From FEN-1297 sp963710735 (GTDB lineage: Bacteria > Bacteroidota > Ignavibacteria > Ignavibacteriales > Ignavibacteriaceae), in NCBI GenBank assembly GCA_963710735.1, contig CAVQBN010000024.1, forward strand, positions 310,001 to 374,000: a stretch of 64,000 nt of DNA, in the 5' to 3' direction. Under the pieces are notes generated by a model. It did not search any database, had not been told where the DNA came from, and saw nothing but the letters and a program-made list of their open reading frames with translations. Position numbers and translations under genes: made by a program. Shown here piece after piece: positions 27,708 through 36,256 of the stretch. How positions within the stretch are numbered: the stretch's first letter is position 1; every line of letters starts with the position of its first letter.

Positions 27708-28328
27708 TTATTTTTTTGCCGACCACTCAATAAAATCATCTTTTATGTCGATGTCAATTAATTTAGGCAAAACAAAAAAAGTAAGTTTATTTATAATTAT
27801 TCGATTACATGTTTCTGCAAAAACTGAATTTGTGCTCCATTTAATATCGTTGAATAAAAAGGTATGTGCTTTTTTCATTCCTAGTAAATAATAGCCGCCA
27901 TCCGCAGAAGGGCCGATTACGGTATCTGCACAATTTAAAATATCGCATGAATCTTTAATTAGATTAGCCTCAATATCTGGTATATCGGTTCCGATAATGA
28001 CAGCTTTTTTTACTCCATTAGAAAATACTTCTTCGAAAGCATTTTGCATTTTTTCACCTAAAGTAGTTCCGGTCTGTGGAATAAACAAGAACTCAGACCC
28101 TGCCCATTTTGTAATTAATGCTTTGTCCTTTACATCTGAATAAAAAAGATATAATAATATTTTTTCTGATTTTAATTTTTTACATTCAGCAAAAGTATTT
28201 TCCGCGCAAGATTTATAAAATTCTAACGCTGATTCTTCTCCTATTTCCTTAGCTAATCTTGTTTTAACTTTCCCTTTGTTCGGATATCGGGCAAAAATTA
28301 TAACAGCACATTTATTATCATTTGTCAT
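27708..28328 (-). CDS. DUF2064 / TIGR04282-type glycosyltransferase
   Basis: 206 residues. The N-terminus CAVIIFARYPNKGKVKTRLA and the central AVIIGTDIPDIEANLI and VIGPSADGGYYLLGM match the TIGR04282 family, named after arsenosugar biosynthesis but widespread and probably a nucleotidyl- or glycosyltransferase. The next gene is a GT2 glycosyltransferase 35 bases away, the usual pairing for this family. No arsenic genes are nearby, so an arsenosugar role is unsupported here. Confidence 0.85.
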   Translation of the reverse strand: MTNDNKCAVIIFARYPNKGKVKTRLAKEIGEESALEFYKSCAENTFAECKKLKSEKILLYLFYSDVKDKALITKWAGSEFLFIPQTGTTLGEKMQNAFEEVFSNGVKKAVIIGTDIPDIEANLIKDSCDILNCADTVIGPSADGGYYLLGMKKAHTFLFNDIKWSTNSVFAETCNRIIINKLTFFVLPKLIDIDIKDDFIEWSAKK

Positions 28329-28363
28329 AATTTATCGAAGTATAATTTGAAGAAATTTATAAA

Positions 28364-29050
28364 TTAGTCTTTAAATAATTGTACAAAAATTGTTTTAAGT
28401 ATAATAAAGCTTGCCATAAAAGTTCCCTTTATTGTTCCGGTAACTTTTGATTTCCCTATTCTCTTGCGATAACTGACCGGAATTTCCAAAATTTTATAAT
28501 TCTTTTTTGCAGCTTTAATCTGCATCTCAACTGTCCAGCCATACCACTTGTCTTTCATATTTAATTCTAAAAGTTTATCCAATTTAATAGTTCTAAAAGG
28601 ACCTAGATCAGTATACTTTACATCCCAAAATAATCTTATTAAAAAGCTGCTTATTATACTTCCGATTCTTGACTGAATAGGAAGAGCGCCTTTCTCTCTT
28701 TTTCCTAATACTCTGCTGCCCAAAACTAAGTCATAATTTCTTTGTATAATAGGTTCAATTAAAAGCTTAGTTTCTTCTGGAAAGTCACTGTAATCGCCAT
28801 CCATGAATACCACAATGTCACAATTTTTTGTTTTAACATAATCCATTCCGGTCAAACATGAAGCACCATAACCTTGCACTATTTCATTAATCACAGTTGC
28901 CCCGGCTGACTTAGCAGCACTTACAGTATTATCACTCGAATTATTATTAACAACAACAACTTCCGAAATCAAATCCCTTGGAATTGAAGATACAACTTTG
29001 CCTATTGATTGCTCTTCATTATATGCCGGTATAATTACAATAGACTTCAT
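28364..29050 (-). CDS. GT2 glycosyltransferase
   Basis: 228 residues with a GT2 fold: VIIPAYNEEQSIGKVVSSI at the start, VVNNNSSDNT near 34-43 and the metal-binding VFMDGDYSDFP near 81-91. It lacks the C-terminal membrane segments of DPM/GtrB proteins apart from a weak hydrophobic end (FMASFIILKTIFVQLF). It is paired with the DUF2064 gene, which suggests a shared glycolipid pathway. Confidence 0.85.
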   Translation of the reverse strand: MKSIVIIPAYNEEQSIGKVVSSIPRDLISEVVVVNNNSSDNTVSAAKSAGATVINEIVQGYGASCLTGMDYVKTKNCDIVVFMDGDYSDFPEETKLLIEPIIQRNYDLVLGSRVLGKREKGALPIQSRIGSIISSFLIRLFWDVKYTDLGPFRTIKLDKLLELNMKDKWYGWTVEMQIKAAKKNYKILEIPVSYRKRIGKSKVTGTIKGTFMASFIILKTIFVQLFKD

Positions 29051-29139
29051 ATTAATAATTTTTGGTTAATAACTATAAAGGTATGAAAAATTCATTAATA
29101 AAATAGAAGACAAAGATTGAAGTTTCTATAACAATCAGC

Positions 29140-30618
29140 TTAACTATCTGTAATAGAAAAAATATGGCTATGATAACTTTTCAATTCAACAAACAGACCT
29201 AAGTTGCGTATTTCGCTTACCAATCTGGAATATTCTTCGTTGGTAATAAGGTCTGTCATTTTAATTTCTTTGTTTTCGGTTTTTAGTTCAAACCTTATTC
29301 TGCATTGTGCAGTTGCTGCGGAATAATTTATCACAACAATCCTTAGGTTTTTTCCCAACCTCCATTGCCATGCAAACATATTTTCAAAAGTATCGTTATT
29401 ATTTGAAACCGGTATAGGATCAATCATTAACCATTTGCCGATTTTAAATATTTCGGATTTAGTAATCTTTAAAATCTTATTATAATATTCTTTTAACGAA
29501 TCGGAAACTTTTTCCTCTGGTTCCCTGCCTAATTGAACCGGAAGCTTGACTTTTTTACCTTCAAATTGGCCATCGTAATAAAGCTTCATACCCTGAATAG
29601 TGCTCATTAAAACAGCTGCTGCATAAGTATGTTTTTTTCCGAATTTTGTTACAGCTCTTGTTTCATCATGATTTTCTAAAAACCTCGTTGACTTCATCTG
29701 AAAATCTGGTTCAGCTTGTAGATGCGCTTTTACACTGTCAATATCACCAGCACCAAGGCGGTCGGTCAATCTTTTATCGTAAGTAAAATCAAATCCCAAT
29801 TGCTGAAGTTCCCATTCCAAGTCCCAATAAGCTTCAGCCAAAAAAATAAAATCCGGTGAATTTTTCTTAACCCTCTCAATAGCGCATTTCCAAAATTCTT
29901 CTTTAGGCTTTTTAAAAGCCTTTTTATTTAATACTCCCAGCCAGGTATTTTGGAAAACATTATTTAGCGGAAGCATCGTCATATCACATCTAACTCCGTC
30001 ACATAAATCAGTTAACTTTAAAAGAGTATTTATCATGAAATCGCGCGCTGACTGGCTAAAATAATTAATTTGAACCGTATCCGTCCAAGCTGGAAAAAGA
30101 GGATCTCTTCCGTGCGCAAAAATTTCTTCGGTTTTTGAATTAGGGCAAAAGAAAGTAAAAGGATCTTTTGATAAAAGTTCTTTATCCCCTTTTAGGAAAA
30201 TATCTGGATTTGTTTTTAGTAACCTAGTATCTGCCCCAAAATGGTTAGGAACAAAATCCAAAAACAATTTAATGCCTAGCTTATTTAAAGTTTCTTTTAA
30301 TTTTCGAAGGTCGTTTAAGTCTCCAAGCTCCGGATTTACTTCATATTCGTCAATTGAAAAAGGTGAGCCGATAACATCCTCTCTTTTCCAATCGTTTAAA
30401 CTGCGACTGTAAGAGGATACCAGATCAACGGAAAAACAGCAGCTGTCAATTAAACCGGTACATGTTTTCCATACACCCATCATCCAAACAATTTCAATTC
30501 CTTTATCGGCTAAATCTTCAAATACATTAGTAGGAATACTCGATAACGTAGTTCCATCTTTAAAATTTTTTATCCAGACTCTTGTATTTATCTCATATAG
30601 CTTCGGATTATTTAACAT
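29140..30618 (-). CDS. GH13 alpha-amylase-family protein
   Basis: 492 residues with the GH13 barrel motifs in order: LFLDFVPNHFG at 118-128, DGVRCDMTML at 207-216 with nucleophile D212, IFLAEAYWD at 258-266 with acid/base E262, and RFLENHDE at 312-319 with D318. No signal peptide, so it acts in the cytoplasm on a glucan or maltodextrin-type substrate. The absence of a typical N-terminal domain and the neighbouring pgl suggest intracellular carbohydrate storage metabolism. Exact activity cannot be told. Confidence 0.88.
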   Translation of the reverse strand: MLNNPKLYEINTRVWIKNFKDGTTLSSIPTNVFEDLADKGIEIVWMMGVWKTCTGLIDSCCFSVDLVSSYSRSLNDWKREDVIGSPFSIDEYEVNPELGDLNDLRKLKETLNKLGIKLFLDFVPNHFGADTRLLKTNPDIFLKGDKELLSKDPFTFFCPNSKTEEIFAHGRDPLFPAWTDTVQINYFSQSARDFMINTLLKLTDLCDGVRCDMTMLPLNNVFQNTWLGVLNKKAFKKPKEEFWKCAIERVKKNSPDFIFLAEAYWDLEWELQQLGFDFTYDKRLTDRLGAGDIDSVKAHLQAEPDFQMKSTRFLENHDETRAVTKFGKKHTYAAAVLMSTIQGMKLYYDGQFEGKKVKLPVQLGREPEEKVSDSLKEYYNKILKITKSEIFKIGKWLMIDPIPVSNNNDTFENMFAWQWRLGKNLRIVVINYSAATAQCRIRFELKTENKEIKMTDLITNEEYSRLVSEIRNLGLFVELKSYHSHIFSITDS

Positions 30619-30693
30619 TTTTTAAAATTCATAATTCTTGAAAAAAGCAACAAAATTTTTGTGAGGAACAATAGTAAATATGGGAATAATTTA

Positions 30694-31419
30694 TTATAAA
30701 TAAAATGAGGCTTCTTTATCGATCATCCAATCTATTGTTCCGTTAGTTGGTTTGATTTGAGCAGAAGGATAATTTTTACTGATGGGAAGTCCATTCAGAA
30801 TTTCGGAAAGTATTTTTGCTTTATTTTTTCCTGTAACGACGAAAGTAATACGTTTAGCATTATTTAAAACATCAAGAGTAAGTGATATTCTTTTTTGAGA
30901 AGTTTGCGGATGCTCAGCAATGCCGGCAATATTTGAATAAATAAACAACAAATTTTTATTCGGGAATAATGAAGCTGTGTGGCCGTCTTCTCCCATGCCT
31001 AACATTACCCAATCAAACCGGGGCAATATATTTTCTCCGTTGCGCACATTGTTTTCAATTTCATTTACATAATGAACTGTTTCTTCATTCGGATCAGATT
31101 CACCTTTAATTCTATGAATATTTTCTTCTGGTATTTTTATTTTATCAAATAAATTAATTTTAGTCATTCCGAAATTACTTTCCGAATCATCCGGAGGGAC
31201 ACATCTTTCGTCACACCAAAAAAAATGTACTTTATTCCATTCAATTTCATTTTTAAATGGCTGCTCAGCTAATCTTTTAAAAAAGATAACGGGTGTGCTG
31301 CCGCCTGAAACTGCTAAGTAAAAATTTTCATTCTGTTTATTAACAGTTTCTTTCAGCTGATTGGCTAAATCTTCCGCTAATTTTTCTGACGTATCAAATA
31401 CTTTTAAATTTCTTCCCAT
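30694..31419 (-). CDS. pgl: 6-phosphogluconolactonase
   Basis: 241 residues, normal for Pgl. LAVSGGSTPVIFFKRL near 33-48, VHFFWCDERCVPPDDSESNF near 63-82 and WVMLGMGEDGHTASLFP near 136-152 are the landmark motifs. It hydrolyses 6-phosphoglucono-lactone in the oxidative pentose phosphate pathway. No zwf or gnd is adjacent; the GH13 gene follows 75 bases downstream. Confidence 0.93.
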   Translation of the reverse strand: MGRNLKVFDTSEKLAEDLANQLKETVNKQNENFYLAVSGGSTPVIFFKRLAEQPFKNEIEWNKVHFFWCDERCVPPDDSESNFGMTKINLFDKIKIPEENIHRIKGESDPNEETVHYVNEIENNVRNGENILPRFDWVMLGMGEDGHTASLFPNKNLLFIYSNIAGIAEHPQTSQKRISLTLDVLNNAKRITFVVTGKNKAKILSEILNGLPISKNYPSAQIKPTNGTIDWMIDKEASFYL

Positions 31420-31649
31420 ATATACTTATTGCTTTGATTATTTAAGCATATAAAGCTAAAACTATTATTATAGATATGAGGGGATAATAATCACATTGGT
31501 AAATTAAAATCTAATTCAAGTTACAAAGGTAATTTCAGGCCACATGGATTGGGAATAAATAATAAAATTTTTAATTAACTTAAGAATAGAAATTTTTCTT
31601 CTTTATCGGATAATTTAGATTTACCGTTCAAAAATAATTCGGGATATAA

Positions 31650-32417
31650 ATGAAACAATCAATTATTTTATGGGTAGCAGCATCTGTAATTACACTGTTA
31701 GCAGGCTATGCACAAAGTATAAAGTCTCCATACTACCCGGTAAATGGAACATTAACGGTTACTTCCGGTTATTCATCGTTTAGCTTTGACAAAATTTATA
31801 GAGGGAAAGACGGCTATCCAGTTTGGATAATATCAGATTTTAAAGGACTAAAAGGAAAATTGGACTGGCGAGATATAACAGGAAACGATGAGTGGAATAC
31901 AATTCAAATGCAGACCAAAGGCGAAGCACTGTATGCAGAAATACCCGCCCATCCGCCTTTAAGTATAGTTGAGTACAGAGTAATATTGAATGACCAGGGT
32001 AAAACTTATTATGTCCCTAAAACAGAAATTGCTCACATTGAATTTCTCGGCCATGTACCTTCACAAATAATGATGTTTTATTATATAACTTTATTTGCAG
32101 GAATACTTTTAGGAATTAGAACCGGACTGGAAGTTTTTAAAGATAAACCGAAGATTAAAATGTATACGATTTTTACATTGATATCATTTTTTACATTTAC
32201 ACTTATTTTTAACACGGTAAAAAAAGGATGCGAACTTGGTGCCATCGGCGGAACTAAGATAATTCCAATTTCGGATTTATTCAGCAGCGGGCCTGTACTT
32301 CTTTTCATTCTATGGATAGCTGCATTAATATTAATTTTCAATACTAAAAAATATAAAGTATGGGCTGCCTTAAGTGCTCTCGGAACAATCCTGATATTTC
32401 TACTGGGAAATTTTTAA
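31650..32417 (+). CDS. Membrane protein of unknown function
   Basis: 255 residues. A first membrane helix or signal peptide (4-21), about 120 residues of periplasmic beta-rich domain containing an Arg-Gly-Lys-Asp-Gly turn, then four membrane helices from residue ~140 to the end. The layout, an outer beta domain joined to a 4-helix membrane part, does not match a family I know. Single gene between pgl and the monophosphatase gene. Confidence 0.7.
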   Translation: MKQSIILWVAASVITLLAGYAQSIKSPYYPVNGTLTVTSGYSSFSFDKIYRGKDGYPVWIISDFKGLKGKLDWRDITGNDEWNTIQMQTKGEALYAEIPAHPPLSIVEYRVILNDQGKTYYVPKTEIAHIEFLGHVPSQIMMFYYITLFAGILLGIRTGLEVFKDKPKIKMYTIFTLISFFTFTLIFNTVKKGCELGAIGGTKIIPISDLFSSGPVLLFILWIAALILIFNTKKYKVWAALSALGTILIFLLGNF

Positions 32418-32467
32418 TATCAGATATAAATCAGCTTCTCTTATAAGATAAAAAGGGGGAGGGAAAA

Positions 32468-33229
32468 TCAATTCAGAATATGAATAACTTTTTTATGTAT
32501 CTCAGGTGAAGCTGCAATAATGCTGTTTCCTTTTACCGGATCATTGCCTTGATAATCCGTAATAACACCGCCGGCACCGTTTACAATCGGGATCAGTGCC
32601 ATTGTATCCCAGATATTCATTATCGGATCAACCATTATATCGGCAAAACCGGTAGCCAATAGATAATAACCGTAACAATCACCCCAATTACGGTAAAGTT
32701 TTACTTTTCTGGTAAGCTCATCAAACTTACTTCCGTTTTGATATTTTTTAATATCAAGATAATCAGTGGTTAATAAAACAGCCTGAGAAAAATCCATGCA
32801 GCTTCTAACTTTTGCCTTTTGACCATTTAATTCAGCCGAATAATTATCACCGAGTAAAAATTCTTTTAGAATAGGCTGATTGATTACACCAAGAACCGGC
32901 TGATCATTTTTTAGCAGTGCAATTAAGGTCCCGAAAGTTACAGTACCGCAAATAAAACTTTTAGTGCCGTCAATCGGATCAAGTATCCATTTATACTCAG
33001 AAGCAGAATTTACTTCACCAAACTCTTCACCTAATATTCCATGATCAGGAAACTGTTTCATTATTTCTTCGCGCATTGCTTCTTCGGCTTTTTTGTCGGC
33101 AATTGTTACCGGCGAATCATCTGCTTTGGAATCAACTTTTATTTGTTTACGGAAATAGTTTTTAATTATTTCCCCGCTAATTTCGGCAAGATGTTTCGCA
33201 AATAATTTAAATTCTTTAATATCGTTCAT
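32468..33229 (-). CDS. Inositol-monophosphatase-family phosphatase (possible histidinol-phosphatase)
   Basis: 253 residues with the metal-binding motifs of the IMPase superfamily: GILGEEFGE (E68/E69), WILDPIDGTKSF (D84, D87) and NIWDTMALIPI near 207-217. The DPIDGTKSF form and overall length fit the HisN-type histidinol-phosphatases, but inositol or other sugar phosphates are possible, and no his genes are adjacent. Confidence 0.85.
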   Translation of the reverse strand: MNDIKEFKLFAKHLAEISGEIIKNYFRKQIKVDSKADDSPVTIADKKAEEAMREEIMKQFPDHGILGEEFGEVNSASEYKWILDPIDGTKSFICGTVTFGTLIALLKNDQPVLGVINQPILKEFLLGDNYSAELNGQKAKVRSCMDFSQAVLLTTDYLDIKKYQNGSKFDELTRKVKLYRNWGDCYGYYLLATGFADIMVDPIMNIWDTMALIPIVNGAGGVITDYQGNDPVKGNSIIAASPEIHKKVIHILN

Positions 33230-33399
33230 TTAGGGCCTATTAAAATATTTAATAATCACTAATTTGGTATATAAGAAGATATTTTTTACTTTGTCAAAAG
33301 AGAAACTATATATATATTAGTATCCTTAAAAATGAAATATATGTTATTGCAAAGATAATTACTAAAAAATTTCATTTTAAATGTTCTTTTGGATAATCC

Positions 33400-33486
33400 G
33401 GAGAGATGGCAGAGTGGTTGAATGCGGCGGTCTTGAAAACCGTTAAGGATGTAAGTCCTTCCGGGGTTCGAATCCCTGTCTCTCCG
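33400..33486 (+). tRNA. tRNA-Ser (anticodon UGA)
   Basis: An 87-base type II tRNA. The acceptor stem is GGAGAGA (33400-33406) with TCTCTCC (33479-33485) and discriminator G33486. The anticodon TGA is at 33434-33436 in the loop CTTGAAA; a long variable arm (GGATGTAAGTCC) and the T-loop GGTTCGAATC follow. The CCA end is not encoded. Confidence 0.97.
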
Positions 33487-33687
33487 CTAAACAATGATAA
33501 AACCTTTGAATACTTAATGTATTTGAAGATTTTTTTTAGGAAGAAAACAAAAAGTGATTCTAATTTCCATAATTAGAAATTGATGACTATTTGATTACTT
33601 TAAAATAGAGTATGAGTAATCAATTTTATAACTACCTACATTCCTTCAAAGAGCTTAATTATATTTAATCATTAAGTTTAAAAGTGC
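33487..33687. other. AT-rich spacer between tRNA-Ser and nhaA
   Basis: About 200 bases with no gene; together with the AT-rich 33230-33399 this is the only tRNA-bearing gap in the window. No integrase, attachment-site duplicate or repeat is visible beside the tRNA. Confidence 0.4.
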
Positions 33688-34845
33688 TCAAGATTCTTCT
33701 AAGGCATTTTTATTCTTAGGCAATGTAATGTACAACCACAAAAATCCGAGTAAACCTGCTAAAACGGAAGCAATTAAAACAGAAATTTTTGAGCTGACAA
33801 TAGAGATATTTTCGTTGAATGCTAAAAGCGTAATAAATATAGACATCGTAAAACCAATACCCGCAAGAAATCCAACCCCTATCAGATGTTTTTTACGTAT
33901 ATCTTTTGGAACAGAACATAAACCCAAGGTTACGCCAATAATAGAAAAAGTAAATATTCCCAATGGTTTGCCGACCAGTAAACCTAGAATAATACCATAG
34001 CTATTTGAATTGGTTAAAGTGCCGATAAAAGATGATGGAAATAAAATTGCCGTGTTGGCTAATGCAAAAAGCGGGAGAATAAAAAAAGCAACAGTTTTGT
34101 GTAAACTATGCTGTAATTTATATGATGGAGATTTCTCTTTACCGCTGCCAAACGGAATTGCAAACGCTAAAAGCACACCTGTAATTGTGGGATGAATACC
34201 CGAACGATACATACAAAACCACATAACACAGCCAAGGATTAAATACACCCATATTTTATAAAATTTCACTTTATTAAGTATAATCATTATTGCGAATATT
34301 AAAACTGCTAATCCAAGATATGTAAAAGAAAAACCGGTTGAATAAAATAGCGCTATAATTATAATTGCTCCTAAGTCATCAATGATAGCCAAAGCAGTTA
34401 AAAATACTTTTAGTGAAGCCGGAACTCGGCTTCCCAATAACGAAAGTATCCCCAATGAAAAGGCAATATCGGTTGCCATCGGTATTCCGAAACCGCTTTG
34501 AAAAACAGTGCCTTGATTAAATAAGAAATGAATTACAGCCGGCACCATCATTCCGCCGGCAGCTGCGAATATAGGTAACAATGATTTTTTAATATTCGAC
34601 AATTCACCTATGTATATTTCTCGTTCAATCTCAAGGCCGACGAGGAGAAAGAACACTGTCATTAATCCATCATTTATCCAGAACTCCATAGGTTTAGATA
34701 ATATATTAATATGCCAAAGGTGAATATAGTTTTGCCCCAAAACTGAGTTTGCAAGTAAAAGAGAAACAATGCTGCATATCATTAAAATTAAGCCGGCAGA
34801 TTTTTCACTGTTGAAAAATTCATTAAACAGTTTCGTTAATTTCAT
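33688..34845 (-). CDS. nhaA: Na+/H+ antiporter NhaA
   Basis: 385 residues with about 12 membrane helices. FFLLVGLEIEREIYIGEL near 66-83, PMATDIAFSLGILSLLG near 122-138 and LTALAIIDDLGAI near 149-161 with the ion-binding Asp pair are the NhaA landmarks. It exchanges Na+ or Li+ for protons at the inner membrane. It has a strong AGGAGGAG ribosome binding site and a conspicuous structured leader, described separately. Confidence 0.96.
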   Translation of the reverse strand: MKLTKLFNEFFNSEKSAGLILMICSIVSLLLANSVLGQNYIHLWHINILSKPMEFWINDGLMTVFFLLVGLEIEREIYIGELSNIKKSLLPIFAAAGGMMVPAVIHFLFNQGTVFQSGFGIPMATDIAFSLGILSLLGSRVPASLKVFLTALAIIDDLGAIIIIALFYSTGFSFTYLGLAVLIFAIMIILNKVKFYKIWVYLILGCVMWFCMYRSGIHPTITGVLLAFAIPFGSGKEKSPSYKLQHSLHKTVAFFILPLFALANTAILFPSSFIGTLTNSNSYGIILGLLVGKPLGIFTFSIIGVTLGLCSVPKDIRKKHLIGVGFLAGIGFTMSIFITLLAFNENISIVSSKISVLIASVLAGLLGFLWLYITLPKNKNALEES

Positions 34846-34850
34846 TAATT

Positions 34851-34960
34851 AACTCCTCCTATTACTTAGCAGTTAACAGTCCGGCAATTAAACCGAACCT
34901 CAGAATTGAAGTGCAGATTGCGTAAACATCACGTCCACATATTACGGGGATTAATTCTTT
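34851..34960 (-). promoter_or_regulatory. Candidate nhaA-I (Li+)-type riboswitch leader of nhaA
   Basis: On the minus strand this leader carries a hairpin (GTTCGG, 34898-34893, with CCGGAC, 34884-34879) directly followed by TGTTAACTGCTAAGTAAT and then the AGGAGGAG ribosome binding site, the order I recall for the nhaA-I motif, a lithium riboswitch upstream of nhaA genes. Upstream GC-richer segments (34921-34955) stand out from the AT-rich surroundings. The motif match is from memory and not computed. Confidence 0.5.
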
Positions 34961-35052
34961 CAGTATATAATAAAAAATATCTTTAAGAACTTCTATGCCT
35001 GCCTACCGAAGATAGGTAATCTCGACTTTTACATAACGGGTTGAAACGCATG

Positions 35053-35921
35053 GTTAGTTGCTGTCTTCTATTTTTGTAATTTTACATTCTTTTATTGTGC
35101 GAAATATTTGGACGTGATGAGAAAATACTTTTTTAATCTTTACTTTGTATTCGTGTCTTCTTTGCAATTTGGCAGCTAGTTTATCATCCGAATATATTTT
35201 TACCTTTTTACCAAAATTTGTTGTTTCACAAATCTCAGAAGATATTTCCCATTGTTTGTTTAAAGGAGTTTTTAGAAATACATGAATATGGATTTCTTCC
35301 TTATCTTTTAAGAAGTTATAATTGATCTCAGGTCCATCAAATTTCCTTTTCCCAACTTTAAGCCCCTTAATTGCTATACTATCATCAGAAATTGAAAATT
35401 GTTTACCAGCTTTAGCTAATTTATCAGCAACTTTATTTTGCTTTCTTGGTTTATATTCAATAAGTACTTTACTACGTGCTATTTCGGAAAGTTTTTTCCT
35501 TTTCTTATCTAGTTTATCCAGGAGATCATGATTTTTTATTTCTTTTCCTTCATGATTACACCATTTATTCTTTCTCCACTCTTGAATTTTAAATGGACTA
35601 GTTCCCTCTTTATCATTTAGTCTAAATCTGTCTGTAACGAATATGATTGTGTTAATGTTAGAAAGTATTTTGCTGTTTTTCACATAAAAATTAATAATAT
35701 ACTCAATTCCAGAAATCAGTGCTTCAAGTTCTAGTCTCTCTATATTTGCGCCTTCATATCTACCTTGTGATTCTTTAATATTTTCCAAGCCAACAGAATC
35801 TGGGAATATGACTTCAAAACCAATTCCACCAGTATTCTTGGAATCATAATTCATTGAACCATCACATTTAATATAAAGCGCATATGGATTCATATTGATT
35901 TCTTTTATTAAAGCAACTAAC
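35053..35921. repeat. 9-base inverted repeats bounding the RNase H-like gene
   Basis: GTTAGTTGC at 35053-35061 overlaps the gene's stop codon, and GCAACTAAC at 35913-35921 lies 20 bases before its start. The two are perfect inverse copies. Beside the left copy runs ACGGGTTGAAACGCATGG. Such an arrangement resembles a single-gene cassette with an attC-like core, but a chance match is possible. Confidence 0.45.
35054..35893 (-). CDS. RNase HI-like protein with C-terminal extension of unknown type
   Basis: 279 residues. Residues 1-165 follow the RNase HI fold with a full acidic set: D11 (CDGS), E55 (RLEL), D88 (VTDRF) and D157 (NKVADKLAK). The segment FKIQEWRKNKW...IKNHDLLDKL (101-128) corresponds to the basic-handle region. 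The usual His of the GHAG-like loop is absent. Residues 175-279 are Lys-rich and unmatched. The gene stands alone, unlike housekeeping rnhA, and is bounded by a 9-base inverted repeat. An RNA:DNA-hybrid nuclease is the likely activity. Confidence 0.8.
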   Translation of the reverse strand: MNPYALYIKCDGSMNYDSKNTGGIGFEVIFPDSVGLENIKESQGRYEGANIERLELEALISGIEYIINFYVKNSKILSNINTIIFVTDRFRLNDKEGTSPFKIQEWRKNKWCNHEGKEIKNHDLLDKLDKKRKKLSEIARSKVLIEYKPRKQNKVADKLAKAGKQFSISDDSIAIKGLKVGKRKFDGPEINYNFLKDKEEIHIHVFLKTPLNKQWEISSEICETTNFGKKVKIYSDDKLAAKLQRRHEYKVKIKKVFSHHVQIFRTIKECKITKIEDSN

Positions 35922-36134
35922 TATTTATTAAGCAGATTAAACTTTATTCTTTAAGGCGTATTAGAAACATTTATTTTCTTCCTAACATTCTACACAAAAA
36001 TAAAATTAACTTCCATAACTTGTTTGTTTATTAAACTTATAATTTTTTTCAGTTTTCAATATCTTTTTGCGGTAAAAATATTCTGCCTAATATTCTATTA
36101 GCGTTCTCCTTATTCCATCCCGATTTGCCCCCAT
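35922..36134. other. Gap without a gene (left part of 35894-36256)
   Basis: AT-rich sequence with no credible open frame on either strand. It is followed directly by a dispersed-repeat copy and a terminator hairpin. Confidence 0.4.
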
Positions 36135-36230
36135 GCGTGTCTTAGTGCAGTTACGATTTTCCTATCATCTTATATAGCGGCGCAGTAAATGAATAATCAA
36201 ACTTAAAAATAATTTTGACAAAATATAGTA
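36135..36230 (+). repeat. Dispersed intergenic repeat, copy A
   Basis: The core TGCAGTTACGATTTTCC, ATCATCTTATATAG and AACTTAAAAATA also occur in copy B (39011-39112, same orientation) and partly in copy C (40471-40515, inverted). Copies A and B flank the phosphodiester-glycosidase gene. Confidence 0.65.
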
Positions 36231-36235
36231 ACAAA

Positions 36236-36251
36236 GGGAGCTTGCGCTCCC
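36236..36251 (-). terminator. Terminator of the phosphodiester-glycosidase gene
   Basis: GGGAGC at 36236-36241 pairs perfectly with GCTCCC at 36246-36251 around TTGC. Read leftward it follows the stop codon by a few bases and is followed by TTTGTT. Compact GC-rich stem, short T-run. Confidence 0.6.
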
Positions 36252-36256
36252 TAACA

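Noticed and set aside
33400..33687. tRNA-Ser as an attachment site for an integrated element
   Set aside because: No integrase gene or duplicated tRNA 3' end is visible on either side.
34980..35052. Short hairpin CCTACC...GATAGG downstream of the RNase H-like gene as a terminator
   Set aside because: Only four or five pairs and no T-run.
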